In this document: positions 34,374 to 44,700 of the stretch, piece by piece
How the letters are laid out: the number at the start of each line of letters is the position of its first letter
How positions within the stretch are numbered: the stretch's first letter is position 1
Assembly (NCBI GenBank): GCA_023251435.1
Contig: JAHEYU010000036.1
Span: 1-55,674, forward strand
DNA length: 55,674 bases
Direction: 5' to 3'
Source: Bacteroidota bacterium
GTDB lineage: Bacteria; Bacteroidota; Bacteroidia; Bacteroidales; Prolixibacteraceae
Notes under the pieces: model-generated
What the model saw: the letters and a program-made list of their open reading frames with translations, nothing else
What the model was told of the DNA's origin: nothing
Databases searched by the model: none
Translations under genes and position numbers: made by a program

Positions 34374-36161
34374 CTACCATCCGGCATTTTGTTCCAAAGC
34401 CGAAAATTTCAATACTTCCTGCTCCGGAATAGGACCATAATTCATGTAAGGCATAAAAACTCTTGGTTCAACTTCCACAACATTAAAGCTTGTTGCAGCT
34501 TTGTCGATGTTTACACCCATAGCGGCAGTTGTTAAAGGCAATCCCCAGCGGCGAATGTCCCAGAAACGGAATCCTTCGAAACACAATTCCAAACGACGTT
34601 CGTTACGGATCAGGTCGCGCATGGCCTCTTTGGTGGAAATACCATTCAGGAAAGCATCAGGCTGTGTAATCCCGGCACGTTTGCGAATATCTGCAATGAC
34701 ATCTTTTGCTGAAAAAGCGGCAACACTTCCCATTCCTGCAGGCCCCCAGGCTTCGTTGGCGGCTTCGGCATAATTCAGGAACACTTCGGTATAACGCATG
34801 TGCACTGCATAATGCTTTTTATTCGTAGTGCTGCCATTGCTCTGAAAGATGACATCCTCACGAAGCAATTTTTTCAGATAGTATCCTGTACGGCTCGAGG
34901 TTGGCAATGAATCTTTCGCATTCACACCACCACCATAACCGGTTTTAATCACTTTACCCTGATAGGTGGCTCCGTTGTAAATAATGTAGGCTGACAAACG
35001 CGGATCACGTCCTGCATAAGGTGCAGCCGGATTAAATTTACTTAGCGGATCACTAATCGGATAGCCGTTCGCCATCGGGAAGGCATCGACTAAATTCTGG
35101 CTTGGATTAACCAAACCATTGCCATACAATCCGGGAGGAAGATTATTTTTTTCGATTGTGCTTGAAGTCGAATTTGAAGGACCTCTCCACAACATTTCCT
35201 TCTGATCTGCCGCAACAGTCACTGCTTCAACCCTTGCCGATTCATAAAACTTATGACCATTCGGATCAAGACCTGCAATTCCACCATTGCAAACTAAAAC
35301 CTCGGCGGCGGCATTGGCAGCATTTGCCCACAAAGCCTGATCGCCTGCCGAAAAAGCAGGACTGGCAACCAACAGAGCCAGACGAGCCTTGAATCCCATC
35401 ACAATTCGTTTGGTAATACGCTGGTTACTTACATTTCCCATCACTTTATTGTAATCAGCAATGTTTACACCGGTATAAGCCACCGGTAACTGAGTTGCAG
35501 CTGTGATATCTTTAAAATCCATCGGCAGGTATTGCATGGCCAGGTTAAAGTCGGCCAGAATAGCTGCCACCGATTCGTTGAATCCGGCACGTGCAACATT
35601 AAAGTCGGCATCTTCCTTCATGAACTGATCGGACAACTTAACGCCCAGCATTTTTCCACTTGCTGATTTGCCTGCATGGTTCTGTAACATGTAGTACCTT
35701 AACAAGCCTCTCAACGCATACGATTCACCTCTCAAACGATCTTTAAACATCCGGTTGAGGTTGGTATTGTTCCACGACCATTTAATGGTATCAATCGTCG
35801 GAAGAAACAGGTTCACATACAGAATCCCTCTGTTAGCATTGTCCCATACACTCATTGGATTAAACTGAGAAGTCCATTGACCTGTTCCAACACGTAAAAA
35901 GTTATTGAACTTGTCATTTGCAACAGCATTATCAGTTGCCACTTCATTCATAATTGAACTGGTGGGATTAAGAAAATCGATGGTTGGGATCTTGTTGTAC
36001 CCATTTACCAACAAACCTTCAGCAAAAGCAGGATCATCGTAAACCCTGTTAAAGGTGCTGTTATTCTCGTTCTCCGGCTCAAGGATGGTGGAACAGGCTC
36101 CCAGTACCAATGCCGGAACAATCAAAAGCAGCAGATATTTATTTTTCAGTTTCATAATCAT
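34374..36161 (-). CDS. SusD-family outer-membrane lipoprotein (pair 2)
   Basis: This 595-residue SusD/RagB-type glycan-binding lid protein has the lipobox VLGAC (C23); the start may be Met1 or Met3 (MKLKNK). Typical SusD segments are an N-terminal TPR-like helical region (FKDRLRGESYALRGLLRYYML) and late segments RNERRLELCFEGFRFWDIRRWG, with the usual ending LEQNAGW in place of QNPGW. It pairs with the SusC at 36173-39211 (11-nt gap), forming the lid of that transporter. Its sequence differs widely from the first SusD in this operon, which suggests the two complexes bind different oligosaccharides. Confidence 0.95.
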   Translation of the reverse strand: MIMKLKNKYLLLLIVPALVLGACSTILEPENENNSTFNRVYDDPAFAEGLLVNGYNKIPTIDFLNPTSSIMNEVATDNAVANDKFNNFLRVGTGQWTSQFNPMSVWDNANRGILYVNLFLPTIDTIKWSWNNTNLNRMFKDRLRGESYALRGLLRYYMLQNHAGKSASGKMLGVKLSDQFMKEDADFNVARAGFNESVAAILADFNLAMQYLPMDFKDITAATQLPVAYTGVNIADYNKVMGNVSNQRITKRIVMGFKARLALLVASPAFSAGDQALWANAANAAAEVLVCNGGIAGLDPNGHKFYESARVEAVTVAADQKEMLWRGPSNSTSSTIEKNNLPPGLYGNGLVNPSQNLVDAFPMANGYPISDPLSKFNPAAPYAGRDPRLSAYIIYNGATYQGKVIKTGYGGGVNAKDSLPTSSRTGYYLKKLLREDVIFQSNGSTTNKKHYAVHMRYTEVFLNYAEAANEAWGPAGMGSVAAFSAKDVIADIRKRAGITQPDAFLNGISTKEAMRDLIRNERRLELCFEGFRFWDIRRWGLPLTTAAMGVNIDKAATSFNVVEVEPRVFMPYMNYGPIPEQEVLKFSALEQNAGW

Positions 36162-36172
36162 TTGATTTTTGG

Positions 36173-39100
36173 TTAAAACATGGTTCTTACACCCAATGTG
36201 AAATAGCGGTATTGCGGTTCACCACCAACTGACAAGTTCCTGATATCGTTTTGTTTCGAAATCGTGGCCAGACCTGATCCGCTCAGGTAAACACTCAGCT
36301 TTTTCATGGCCAGTTTACCACAAATATTCTCCGGCATTTCGTAGGTCAATTGCAAACGATTCAGCGAGAAATAGTTGTTTTTGTACGACCAGAAAGACGT
36401 CTGCCTGAAGTTGTTCGAACTTGTTTTGGTACTCAGACGTGGATAAGTCGCGGTAGCTTTTGTAGCTTCTGTCCAACGATTTAGTACCTGATCGGAATAT
36501 TTCTTGTCGCCATCAACCCAGTAATAATTACCGTTCAGGTTGCTGTTGCTTCCATTGCTACCAACACCCAGGGCAAACAAACTAAAGCTTTTGTAACTCA
36601 GTTTAAGGGTTAGCCCATAAGAGAAGGGAGCTGTTCCACGACCAATCTGTACCTGATCATTGTTGTCAATGAGCCCATCCTTATTCTGGTCGATGTATTT
36701 GATATCTCCGGGTTTTACTTCACCAAAAGTTTGAAAAGCACTGCTTTTTATATCTTCAGCATCCTGAAAGAATCCATCTGCCTGAAGACCGAACTGTGCA
36801 TCAACCGGACGACCTTTGCGGTATAAATAATCGTCGGAATATAGTTCATCCCGTTCAATTACTTTCGAGTCCCAATACATAGCGGTAAAACCCAGATCGT
36901 AACTGAAGTCGCCAGCCTTTTTCGAATAGGTCAAAGCCAACTCAGCTCCCTGATACGCATCGATACCAAAATTGGTATAGGGTACAAAGTTGATGTATTC
37001 GGAAGGATATGAATTGGTCCGTCGGGTAAACTGATCTGTGATCCGGTAATTGAATACATTGGCTTCTACGCCCAGTGCATGTTGAAAGAAATATCCTTCA
37101 ACTCCGAAATTGATCTCCCGACGTTTCTCAAAAGACAAATTCGGATTGGCGCCCTGAAGTGCAGTGGTGGCGGTATTCCCCCAGGCACCATCGGCCCAGG
37201 TATAGTTCCCTGCTCCGTAATTCGTGTTTCCTGCATACGAATACACATTGTTGTACAGAAAGAAATTTCCAAGGTTCAAATCGGTGTTGACAATACCTGC
37301 CGAAGCTTTTAACTTCAGGTAATCAACACTTGTACTGTTGATTAAAAACTTCTCGTTCGAGATTACCCAGGCCAAACCAAGTGTTGGAGCCAGACCGGCC
37401 CTGTTGCCCGGTGCAAGTTGGGTTGAGTTGACGTACGCTCCTGAAAAATCGATAAAATAAGTGGCTTTGTAGTCATAGGCCATCCGAAGTCCAAGATGGG
37501 CGTTTTTATCGGGCTGAAGTGTACCTTTCAACTTAACGGTGTTGGCAAATCCAAGCAAAGTTCCCGATACATGATGTACCTCAGCAAAAGTACGGTCGTA
37601 ATCGAGTTGTGTAAATACACCGGTACGGCGAAGAAAATCGGGTGAATTTACATTCTGGGTTCCTGGTCGCGAATCGGTGCCATATTGTTTTAAACCGGTA
37701 ATTGAATCGGAAGTTGCCGACCAGATGGGTTCGTAAACCGAATAGCTGTTCGATACCGTTTGACTGTAGTTGTTGTAAAAATCGAAACTGAAATTGTTTT
37801 TCAGCGAAAGACCCTTGGTAATCCTACTTAAATCAACATCGATACCATTGTTAAACTGCATGGTACGTTTAACAGGCTGATTGTAACCGCCTGCATAAAC
37901 ATCGCCAAAGGCACTGGTCATCTTTTGAGCATTTCCACCCAGCAAATACATTCCGTCCACATCATTTTTTCTGGAATTAACCAGGGTATTCAGCGCTGTA
38001 TTATTGCGTTCGAACAGTTCAAAAGGCAAAAGCGGTGTAAACATATATGGACGTTGGCTTGAAGCTTCGCTGAAGAAGTTTCCTCTCGGTCCTTTGTTGA
38101 ATTCGAAAATACCGGCCACATCCACATTACTTTTGATGAAATCGTTGATTTTCACATCGACATTGGCGCGGGCATTGAAACGTTGGCTGCTCGAATTCAG
38201 GCCTTCGCCAAAATTTAGCAAACCTCCGTCGCTACCCCATCCAAGGTTCGAGTAAAAGGTGGTGTTTTCATTGCCTCCTGAAAATTCGGCCATCACTTTT
38301 GAATAACTCTTGAACGATTTCAGGTAGTCGGATGAATAATAATCCACATTCGGATAACGATACGGATTACCACTCCTGTAATTCTCGATGGTTGGTGCAT
38401 CGAATTTTGCAGGCAATCCGTCATTCACACTGGCTTCATTGTAAAGTTCCATGTATTCCGGTGAACCCAGAAAGCTGGGAAGCATTTTGGGCTTTGCAAT
38501 GCCGTAATAAGCCGAAATGTTAATGTCGCGTTTGTGGGCTTTTCCGCGTTTGGTTGTAATAACAATTACTCCGTTACGGGCCTGTGCACCATAAAGTGCA
38601 ACCGCATTGATATCTTTCAAAACAGTAATCTGATCAATCTCTTCCATGTTCAGGTTGATGTCCGTAATCCTCGAGTAGCGAGGAATTCCGTCGAGAACCA
38701 CCATTGCATTTCCCAGTCCGCGAATGTTGTTACTCCCAAACATACCGGCAACACGTCCCGTTAGTGCATCGGGAACATACTGTGTATTGTCGTAGGCCGA
38801 AATATCATCAGGTTCGACAACCGATACAAAACCCAGTTCCCGTCGTTTGGCTGTTGCGAAAGCCACGCGAACCTGGTCTTTTTCGCCCATCAGAAAGGGA
38901 GTCGCTTTCAATGAAATAGCAGAACCTGCTTCCTGAAGTCCAATCACTTTGGATTCAAAACCTTCGGATTCAATTAAAAGGTTTGTACCAGCCGGAACTG
39001 AAATCGTAAATTGCCCGTTTACATCCGTTTTTACGATGACAGCCCCTTCTTTCCCAAAAATCTTAGCGCCTGAGACAGGAACTCCCTGTTCATCTTTTAC

Positions 39101-39211
39101 GATTGATTCGATGGTTACATTTTGCTGTTTGACTTTCGGCTGCGCCTGTGCCAGTCCAAGTGTCAACGCAAAAAGAACCAGATAGATTTGAATTATTTTT
39201 TTCATATACAT
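36173..39211 (-). CDS. SusC-family TonB-dependent transporter (pair 2)
   Basis: This 1012-residue outer-membrane transporter has a signal peptide ending at LAQAQ; the start is probably Met3 (MKKIIQ). Residues about 32-105 form a carboxypeptidase-regulatory-like beta-sandwich. The plug (about 110-235) has GRVAGMFGSNNIRGLG, VVLDGIPRY, and LKDINAVALYGAQARNGVI, the SusC/RagA plug signature. The segment before the plug reads QVRVAFATAKRR instead of the usual VVVGYGTQ, a divergent TonB-box region. The rest is the 22-strand barrel, ending at YFTLGVRTMF. It lies 25 nt after the first SusD gene. Confidence 0.95.
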   Translation of the reverse strand: MYMKKIIQIYLVLFALTLGLAQAQPKVKQQNVTIESIVKDEQGVPVSGAKIFGKEGAVIVKTDVNGQFTISVPAGTNLLIESEGFESKVIGLQEAGSAISLKATPFLMGEKDQVRVAFATAKRRELGFVSVVEPDDISAYDNTQYVPDALTGRVAGMFGSNNIRGLGNAMVVLDGIPRYSRITDINLNMEEIDQITVLKDINAVALYGAQARNGVIVITTKRGKAHKRDINISAYYGIAKPKMLPSFLGSPEYMELYNEASVNDGLPAKFDAPTIENYRSGNPYRYPNVDYYSSDYLKSFKSYSKVMAEFSGGNENTTFYSNLGWGSDGGLLNFGEGLNSSSQRFNARANVDVKINDFIKSNVDVAGIFEFNKGPRGNFFSEASSQRPYMFTPLLPFELFERNNTALNTLVNSRKNDVDGMYLLGGNAQKMTSAFGDVYAGGYNQPVKRTMQFNNGIDVDLSRITKGLSLKNNFSFDFYNNYSQTVSNSYSVYEPIWSATSDSITGLKQYGTDSRPGTQNVNSPDFLRRTGVFTQLDYDRTFAEVHHVSGTLLGFANTVKLKGTLQPDKNAHLGLRMAYDYKATYFIDFSGAYVNSTQLAPGNRAGLAPTLGLAWVISNEKFLINSTSVDYLKLKASAGIVNTDLNLGNFFLYNNVYSYAGNTNYGAGNYTWADGAWGNTATTALQGANPNLSFEKRREINFGVEGYFFQHALGVEANVFNYRITDQFTRRTNSYPSEYINFVPYTNFGIDAYQGAELALTYSKKAGDFSYDLGFTAMYWDSKVIERDELYSDDYLYRKGRPVDAQFGLQADGFFQDAEDIKSSAFQTFGEVKPGDIKYIDQNKDGLIDNNDQVQIGRGTAPFSYGLTLKLSYKSFSLFALGVGSNGSNSNLNGNYYWVDGDKKYSDQVLNRWTEATKATATYPRLSTKTSSNNFRQTSFWSYKNNYFSLNRLQLTYEMPENICGKLAMKKLSVYLSGSGLATISKQNDIRNLSVGGEPQYRYFTLGVRTMF

Positions 39212-39236
39212 TCTTTTTTAGATATTAAACCGTGCA

Positions 39237-41054
39237 TTACCATCCGGGATTTTGTTTAAACTCCGGATAAAGCGTAACCTGATTGACAGGCAAAGGCAAC
39301 CAATAGTGTTTTTCGTCAAACACACGTGTAGTTACTACCTTCTCAACCATATTGATTGGTTTTCCTTTCGTGTCACGGGTAAACTCGAGTGAAGTTTTCT
39401 CCTTGTATTTGGTCTGTCCAGAGATCATCCATCGTCTCAGATCATACCAACGCTGACGTTCGAACGATAATTCAACTGCACGTTCACGGATAATCTCTTC
39501 CATAAATAAGTCTTTGCTGGCAGTAAATTTGGCATCGATGTTTGGCAAGGTTGCACGGTTACGTATTTTGTTGATCGCTGCTTCAGCGGTAATGCTTCCG
39601 GGAACCCTGCTTTGAGCGGTACCAAATCCCTGCAAAACCGACTCGGCATACATTAAGTAGACATCAGACAAACGCATCGAAGGAACCATGAACTGATATT
39701 TACCCCCCGGATTATCGTACCGATTGACCGTTTGATCCCAATATTTTTTGGCACAAAAACCGGTAACATTTACATTACTATTGGCTGTGCTACGATGAAA
39801 TCCACCGGTAAAAAATTGTGCAAAACGGTCGTTTCCAGCAGCCGTGCTCACGCACATCTGATCACCATCAACGATAACTGTTTTATAAAACCTTGGATCG
39901 CGGTTCACCCACGGATCTGATTCCTTAAATCCTGAAGCTGGGTCAGTAATTGGCAAACCATTGGCCATTCCCCAGTTTTTCACATAGTTGGCAGTCAAAC
40001 TCAACTGCATGCCATTGTTGCCAACTTTTCCGGGTTGATAGATATTGGCGGCTGCCATATTCCACTGATCCATCACCAGAGGAATCATCATCACTTCAGT
40101 TCCACCGGGAGTGGCACGGGTCGGAGTTACTTTAAAAAACATATCGGTATAGCTAGCCCATGGCTGGAGCGTGTATGGAGGATTTGGTCCTTCGCATAAT
40201 CCGATTACTTTCGATAACGCGTCGGCAGCTTTTTTAGCCAATTCAGTATTAAAGCCCGCATTGCCGGTCGATTCGCGATTCATTAACGGACTCGATGCAT
40301 ATAACAAGTTCTTTCCCTGATATGCCAGGGCTGTAGCTTTGCTGATACGCTGGCGATTGGCGCCGATGGTGCGTTTACCAGGTTCTGTTTCGTCCCATTT
40401 CAGTGGCAATAATGCGGCGGCAGCTTCAAAATCAGCATCTGCTTTCAAGGCTGTTTCACGGTAGTTCAAACGTGGAAGTCTCATTTCTTCGGTTGGCTGC
40501 AGAACCTTGTCGATGTAAGGCATTCCACCCCAGGCAATCATCAGTTCATGATAAAAATAGCCCCTGAAAAACAACAACTGTCCTTTAATGATGTCCCGCT
40601 CTTCCTGAGTGGCATTGATCATCAAATCCACATTGGCCAGACCCAGGTTACATTTTCGGATTCCATACCACGACAAAGGCCATAACCCTTTGGATCTTGG
40701 ATTAGTTGGGCTGGTATCTATGGTGCCCGCTGTTTTAAAATACGAATAAGCGGTTTGCCAGACCCAATAATCGCCATTGTCGAAGCCGGTTCCGGGCATC
40801 CAGGTGATGTTCATCAAAAATTCATCGGCAAAATGGAAGTCATCCTGCCAGTTTACCATGGCCGGATTGATAATGCAGGCATAAAGTTCTTCAACAAAAC
40901 CCTGTGCACTTACAAAAGTATTAAAGGCATCAGCGGCTGTGATGGTAGCTTCAGGAGCCTTGTCGAGGTATTCCTCGCAACTCTCCAGGGTAAGTCCCAT
41001 GGTAAAAACAAGTACAATCAGACCTGCTTTTAATGTATTCAGTATATTTTTCAT
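39237..41054 (-). CDS. SusD-family outer-membrane lipoprotein (pair 1)
   Basis: This 605-residue SusD-type protein has a lipobox LTLESC (C26). It shows the N-terminal helical pattern (RDIIKGQLLFFRGYFYHELM), the SusD segment RERAVELSFERQRWYDLRRW near the C-terminus, and ends QNPGW, the family terminus. It lies 11 nt after the first SusC gene and would close that transporter's binding cavity. Long aromatic-rich loops (GFDNGDYWVWQTAYSYF) are consistent with sugar stacking. Confidence 0.96.
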   Translation of the reverse strand: MKNILNTLKAGLIVLVFTMGLTLESCEEYLDKAPEATITAADAFNTFVSAQGFVEELYACIINPAMVNWQDDFHFADEFLMNITWMPGTGFDNGDYWVWQTAYSYFKTAGTIDTSPTNPRSKGLWPLSWYGIRKCNLGLANVDLMINATQEERDIIKGQLLFFRGYFYHELMIAWGGMPYIDKVLQPTEEMRLPRLNYRETALKADADFEAAAALLPLKWDETEPGKRTIGANRQRISKATALAYQGKNLLYASSPLMNRESTGNAGFNTELAKKAADALSKVIGLCEGPNPPYTLQPWASYTDMFFKVTPTRATPGGTEVMMIPLVMDQWNMAAANIYQPGKVGNNGMQLSLTANYVKNWGMANGLPITDPASGFKESDPWVNRDPRFYKTVIVDGDQMCVSTAAGNDRFAQFFTGGFHRSTANSNVNVTGFCAKKYWDQTVNRYDNPGGKYQFMVPSMRLSDVYLMYAESVLQGFGTAQSRVPGSITAEAAINKIRNRATLPNIDAKFTASKDLFMEEIIRERAVELSFERQRWYDLRRWMISGQTKYKEKTSLEFTRDTKGKPINMVEKVVTTRVFDEKHYWLPLPVNQVTLYPEFKQNPGW

Positions 41055-41065
41055 CGTTTCTGCTA

Positions 41066-44000
41066 TTAAAATTTAAGGTCAAGACCCAGGTTTATCCTGC
41101 TAGGAGATGGGTACGAACCAAACTGTTCATATCCCTGTTCGCGGTCGTCGGGTAAATCAGACCAGAAGAATAAATTATTCCCGTTCACATAAAGTTTCAG
41201 AGAAGAAAGGCCTGTTCGTTTCAGAAGTGCGCCTTCGAAGGTGTAGGCCACTTCGGCAGTTTTTAAACGGACATACGAACCATCGTATTGAAAATAATTG
41301 CCTTTGTTAAATCCAGTCTGCTGACGGAATCGTGGAAGAAAAGAACTTGCATCCAGGTTGTCTTTCGACCAGAAATCGAGTGCATGGGTATAGGCAATGT
41401 TTAAATTGTCGCCAAAATCTCCAAGACCTACAAAACGGTTTACATTGTTTACGCCATAGAATTGAAGCATAAAACTAAAGCCTTTGTAATCGGCGCCAAA
41501 TGAAAGGTTATAGGCATTTTGCGGACGGTTCGAAAAACCATACGGGGCTGTATCGGTATTTCCGTCGATTACACCATCGCCGTTAAAGTCAATAATGTTG
41601 TAGTTGCCTGGGAGTTTAAACTGATCGCTGGCAGAATAAGGAGTACTGGCATAAAGCTCGTTCCAGTTGTTGATAAAGCCATCGGTAATCTGGGTTCTGG
41701 TCTGTCCGATCTGGAAACCTTGTTCCTTTAAATAGGAATCTTTCAATTCAGGTTCTTCCTTGTAGAGAATTTTATCCACGGCATTTGTTACGCTTGTCGT
41801 TCCCCAAATGTGCAATCCTTTACTCCAGCGTTTATCGAACCTGAGTTCGATTTCATATCCTTTTTTCGAAACATGTCCAACATTGGCTGTTGGAGGTGTA
41901 CCTCCGAAATAAACCGGAAGAACACGGCTACCTCCACCCAGTAAAATATCGGTACGGTCTTCGGTAAAGTATTCGAAATTGGCTGAAAGCATATTTTCCA
42001 GAACAGCTATCTCCAATCCCAGATTCGATTTTGAGGCTTTTTCCCAGTGAATGTCAGGATTTCCAATAACCGATTCCTTATACCAGGTGTAAGGACTGTT
42101 TACACCTGCGTTTTCATTAATGAATGCAGATGTTCCGTAACTCCATTGTGTATCGTACAACCAGCGCTGACTGATGTTGTCGTCTCCAATTAAACCATAC
42201 GAATAACGTAATCTCAGCTTATCAAGCCAGGTCATATTTTTCATGAATTTCTCGTTCGAAATGGTCCAACCCACAGCTGCCGACGGAAAAAAATCGAAAC
42301 GGTAGCTGGAAGAGAATTTTTCGGAACCGTTGTAAGCGCCATTGAATTCGGCGAAGTATCTGTTGTCGAAATTATAGGTAGTGCGGAATACCCAGTCTTC
42401 GCGATAGCGCTGGAACTCACTTCCGGTAGCCAGTTGTTCGCGGTTAAATACTCCGGTAGCAGTAACATCATGCATCCCGAAGGTTCGGGCATAATTGAAC
42501 TGAGCCTGATAAAACAGGCGACGCCTTAAACGACTTAAATAACCATCGGCATCTTCATCCCTCAAGGTCCAGGGTTGAACCACAAAATCGAACTGATTCA
42601 GCCCAACGATCGGATCGAGGATGATGTAAGCATTCGGATCACCACCGGCAGGCATATCTTCAATGTCGGGACTGATGTACTTGGTTTTGGCATTGCTGTC
42701 CTGATTGTATGTTCCGCCAACCGAAGTAAAATTGTTGTCGAACGACAGGTTGGCCGTGGCACTCAATCCTTTGGTGATGAAATCCAACTTCTGTGTCAGC
42801 GAAAAATCCGAAGTCAGGTTGGTGGTCATGGTCCGGCGAACGCCAGAATTGGCCAGAATCTGTGCCGAATTCATCAAACTTTGCTTATTCAGCGGACTCT
42901 TGCCCCATCGTCCATCGCTGTATCGGGGAAGATACGAATCGGGAGGAGTCATGTGTGCCGAAATCAAAATCCGAAGTTCATCGTCAAATTCATTTGCCTT
43001 AAAACTATAGGTATCTTTTGCAACGCTGTAAACTCCGGCCAGGTTTATCTTCAGGCTGGTTGTTTTGGTCAGGTTTAAATCCAGATTACTCCTGAAGTTA
43101 AAACGATCGTACCCCAGACCAGGCTTGTACCCCAAGTCGTCGCTGATGGGTTTCAGTAAATCGCCCTCATTCAGATACGACAGCGAACTGAAATATTTGG
43201 CGAAATCGGTTCCACCACTTACACTAAGGTTTACGTGCTTATCGGCAGCGACACGTTTCACCATCACATCCTGCCAATCAACATTCGGATAGGCTTCAGG
43301 ATATTTCAGGTTAGCCTGATTGCGGTAACGTTCGATAATCGTCCGAGGGGTATAATCGGCCCAAGAACTTTCGCTGATCGAAACTTCACGCTCGACGGCC
43401 TCGTTCCGAAGCATCAATGCATCGTACGAATCTAGTTTGTCCACCATCCGTGAAGGAATCTTCAGGGTCGAATTCGCGGAGACACTTAAAACCGGTCTTC
43501 CTTTAACGCCTCGTTTGGTCGTGATCAGGATAACCCCATTGGCCCCTTTCACACCGTAAACTGCAGTTGCCGAAGCATCTTTCAGTACCGAAACATTATC
43601 GACCTCGCTCATGTCGAGATCATTCATTTTGCGTTCGACACCATCCACGAGAATATAGGGTTCTCCACCGTTCCAGGTCGATTGTCCGCGAATGTATATT
43701 TTAGGATCGGTTCGTCCGGGTTGTCCTGATACCTGAATGGTGGTTACACCCGGTAAATTACCGGTGAGTGCCATCCCAAGGTTAGAGACTCCTCCAGTAC
43801 GTGCCAGTTCCTTACTTGTTGTATTGGTAATGGCACCAACAACGCTGGCTTTCTTTTGCGTTCCGTAACCTACTGCCACAACTTCTTCAATGCCAACAGT
43901 CTGCTCTTCGAGTACTACCGAAAAACTGGCCTTATTGCCAATCGGAACTTCCAAAGATGTAAAACCCACAAATGAAAAAACCAGGATTTTGGCATCAGGA

Positions 44001-44314
44001 GCTACCTGAATGATAAAATTACCATCGCCGTCGGTAATGGTTCCGGTAGTGGAACCTTTAACCATGACAGTTGTTCCGGGGATTGATTCGCCATTGGTAT
44101 CAACAACTTTTCCTTTGAGCGACTTTTTGAGGACTTGTCCCTGCTCTGATTTTCCATTAAACAAATCAGGACTTCCCAATACATCATCATAACTACTTGC
44201 AGATAGCGACATCGATACAGCAAGGAAGATGATGGTCAAGAGCTTCATTTTAAGTAAAACAACATTCGGTTTCTTCCTTACCCAGGAAGAGTAATAATTC
44301 GAATTTTTTTCCAT
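41066..44314 (-). CDS. SusC-family TonB-dependent transporter (pair 1), first gene of transport operon
   Basis: This 1082-residue outer-membrane transporter has an unusual 22-residue N-terminal lead followed by the signal segment MKLLTIIFLAV; the shorter start at Met23 (44248) is an alternative. Residues about 66-137 are the carboxypeptidase-regulatory-like domain (KGKVVDTNGESIPGTTV). EEVVAVGYGTQKK (143-155) precedes the plug with its LVDGVERK and LKDASATAVYGVKGANGV signatures. The barrel ends at INLGLDLKF. It follows promoter E at 96 nt and starts an operon of five genes, the high-expression product of an induced PUL. Confidence 0.96.
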   Translation of the reverse strand: MEKNSNYYSSWVRKKPNVVLLKMKLLTIIFLAVSMSLSASSYDDVLGSPDLFNGKSEQGQVLKKSLKGKVVDTNGESIPGTTVMVKGSTTGTITDGDGNFIIQVAPDAKILVFSFVGFTSLEVPIGNKASFSVVLEEQTVGIEEVVAVGYGTQKKASVVGAITNTTSKELARTGGVSNLGMALTGNLPGVTTIQVSGQPGRTDPKIYIRGQSTWNGGEPYILVDGVERKMNDLDMSEVDNVSVLKDASATAVYGVKGANGVILITTKRGVKGRPVLSVSANSTLKIPSRMVDKLDSYDALMLRNEAVEREVSISESSWADYTPRTIIERYRNQANLKYPEAYPNVDWQDVMVKRVAADKHVNLSVSGGTDFAKYFSSLSYLNEGDLLKPISDDLGYKPGLGYDRFNFRSNLDLNLTKTTSLKINLAGVYSVAKDTYSFKANEFDDELRILISAHMTPPDSYLPRYSDGRWGKSPLNKQSLMNSAQILANSGVRRTMTTNLTSDFSLTQKLDFITKGLSATANLSFDNNFTSVGGTYNQDSNAKTKYISPDIEDMPAGGDPNAYIILDPIVGLNQFDFVVQPWTLRDEDADGYLSRLRRRLFYQAQFNYARTFGMHDVTATGVFNREQLATGSEFQRYREDWVFRTTYNFDNRYFAEFNGAYNGSEKFSSSYRFDFFPSAAVGWTISNEKFMKNMTWLDKLRLRYSYGLIGDDNISQRWLYDTQWSYGTSAFINENAGVNSPYTWYKESVIGNPDIHWEKASKSNLGLEIAVLENMLSANFEYFTEDRTDILLGGGSRVLPVYFGGTPPTANVGHVSKKGYEIELRFDKRWSKGLHIWGTTSVTNAVDKILYKEEPELKDSYLKEQGFQIGQTRTQITDGFINNWNELYASTPYSASDQFKLPGNYNIIDFNGDGVIDGNTDTAPYGFSNRPQNAYNLSFGADYKGFSFMLQFYGVNNVNRFVGLGDFGDNLNIAYTHALDFWSKDNLDASSFLPRFRQQTGFNKGNYFQYDGSYVRLKTAEVAYTFEGALLKRTGLSSLKLYVNGNNLFFWSDLPDDREQGYEQFGSYPSPSRINLGLDLKF

Positions 44315-44409
44315 AAGTTTTTAATTGCTTTTGTTAATAATGTTGTCCGGTGGTTTTTACTTCAATCCATCGATATAAAACACTACCGTTCTTTTTACAA
44401 TATTGCCTT

Positions 44410-44417
44410 CAAAACTA
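44410..44417 (-). promoter_or_regulatory. -7 box TAGTTTTG of susC operon (promoter E)
   Basis: The minus strand reads TAGTTTTG (consensus TAnnTTTG). The predicted start of transcription is near 44403, giving a leader of about 90 nt before the SusC ATG. The shared motif begins exactly 46 nt upstream. A -33 TTTG is not apparent. Confidence 0.65.
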
Positions 44418-44455
44418 TGTGAATATGACCACTGGCTTCTTGAAAATTGAACTAA

Positions 44456-44474
44456 AAATCTGGATTATTCAACC
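44456..44474 (-). promoter_or_regulatory. Shared operator motif, copy E (susC operon)
   Basis: The plus strand reads AAATCTGGATTATTCAACC, the most divergent copy (four mismatches from copy D) but at the same 46-nt spacing from the -7 box. A second half-like element, TTGAAAATTGAAC at 44440-44452, adjoins it on the promoter side. Confidence 0.55.
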
Positions 44475-44612
44475 AAAAGAACTTGCAATTGGATCGTTTT
44501 CGCAAAAGTGAAATGCCCACATTCCCGGATGAATTATTTGCTGGTTGGATTAATGATTTAATTGCAGAAAGATATCCTGAATGAAACGAATATAACCGCA
44601 TTGAACCAATTG

Positions 44613-44640
44613 TAAATCGGAAATGGTTAAATCGGAAATG
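44613..44640. repeat. Two direct repeats TAAATCGGAAATG
   Basis: The 13-mer TAAATCGGAAATG occurs at 44613-44625 and again at 44628-44640, a 15-nt period. It lies between operator copies E and C in the divergent control region. Direct repeats at about 1.5 helical turns could be a second regulator site, or simply local duplication. Confidence 0.6.
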
Positions 44641-44700
44641 ATTTTATTTTTCACCGGATTAAAATCTGGCACTTTTACCCATTCTTAAAAATAAATTTCG

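Noticed and set aside
44613-44640. CRISPR array or origin iterons
   Set aside because: Only two 13-bp copies with a 2-bp spacer, no cas or rep gene and no further units; treated as a local direct repeat.
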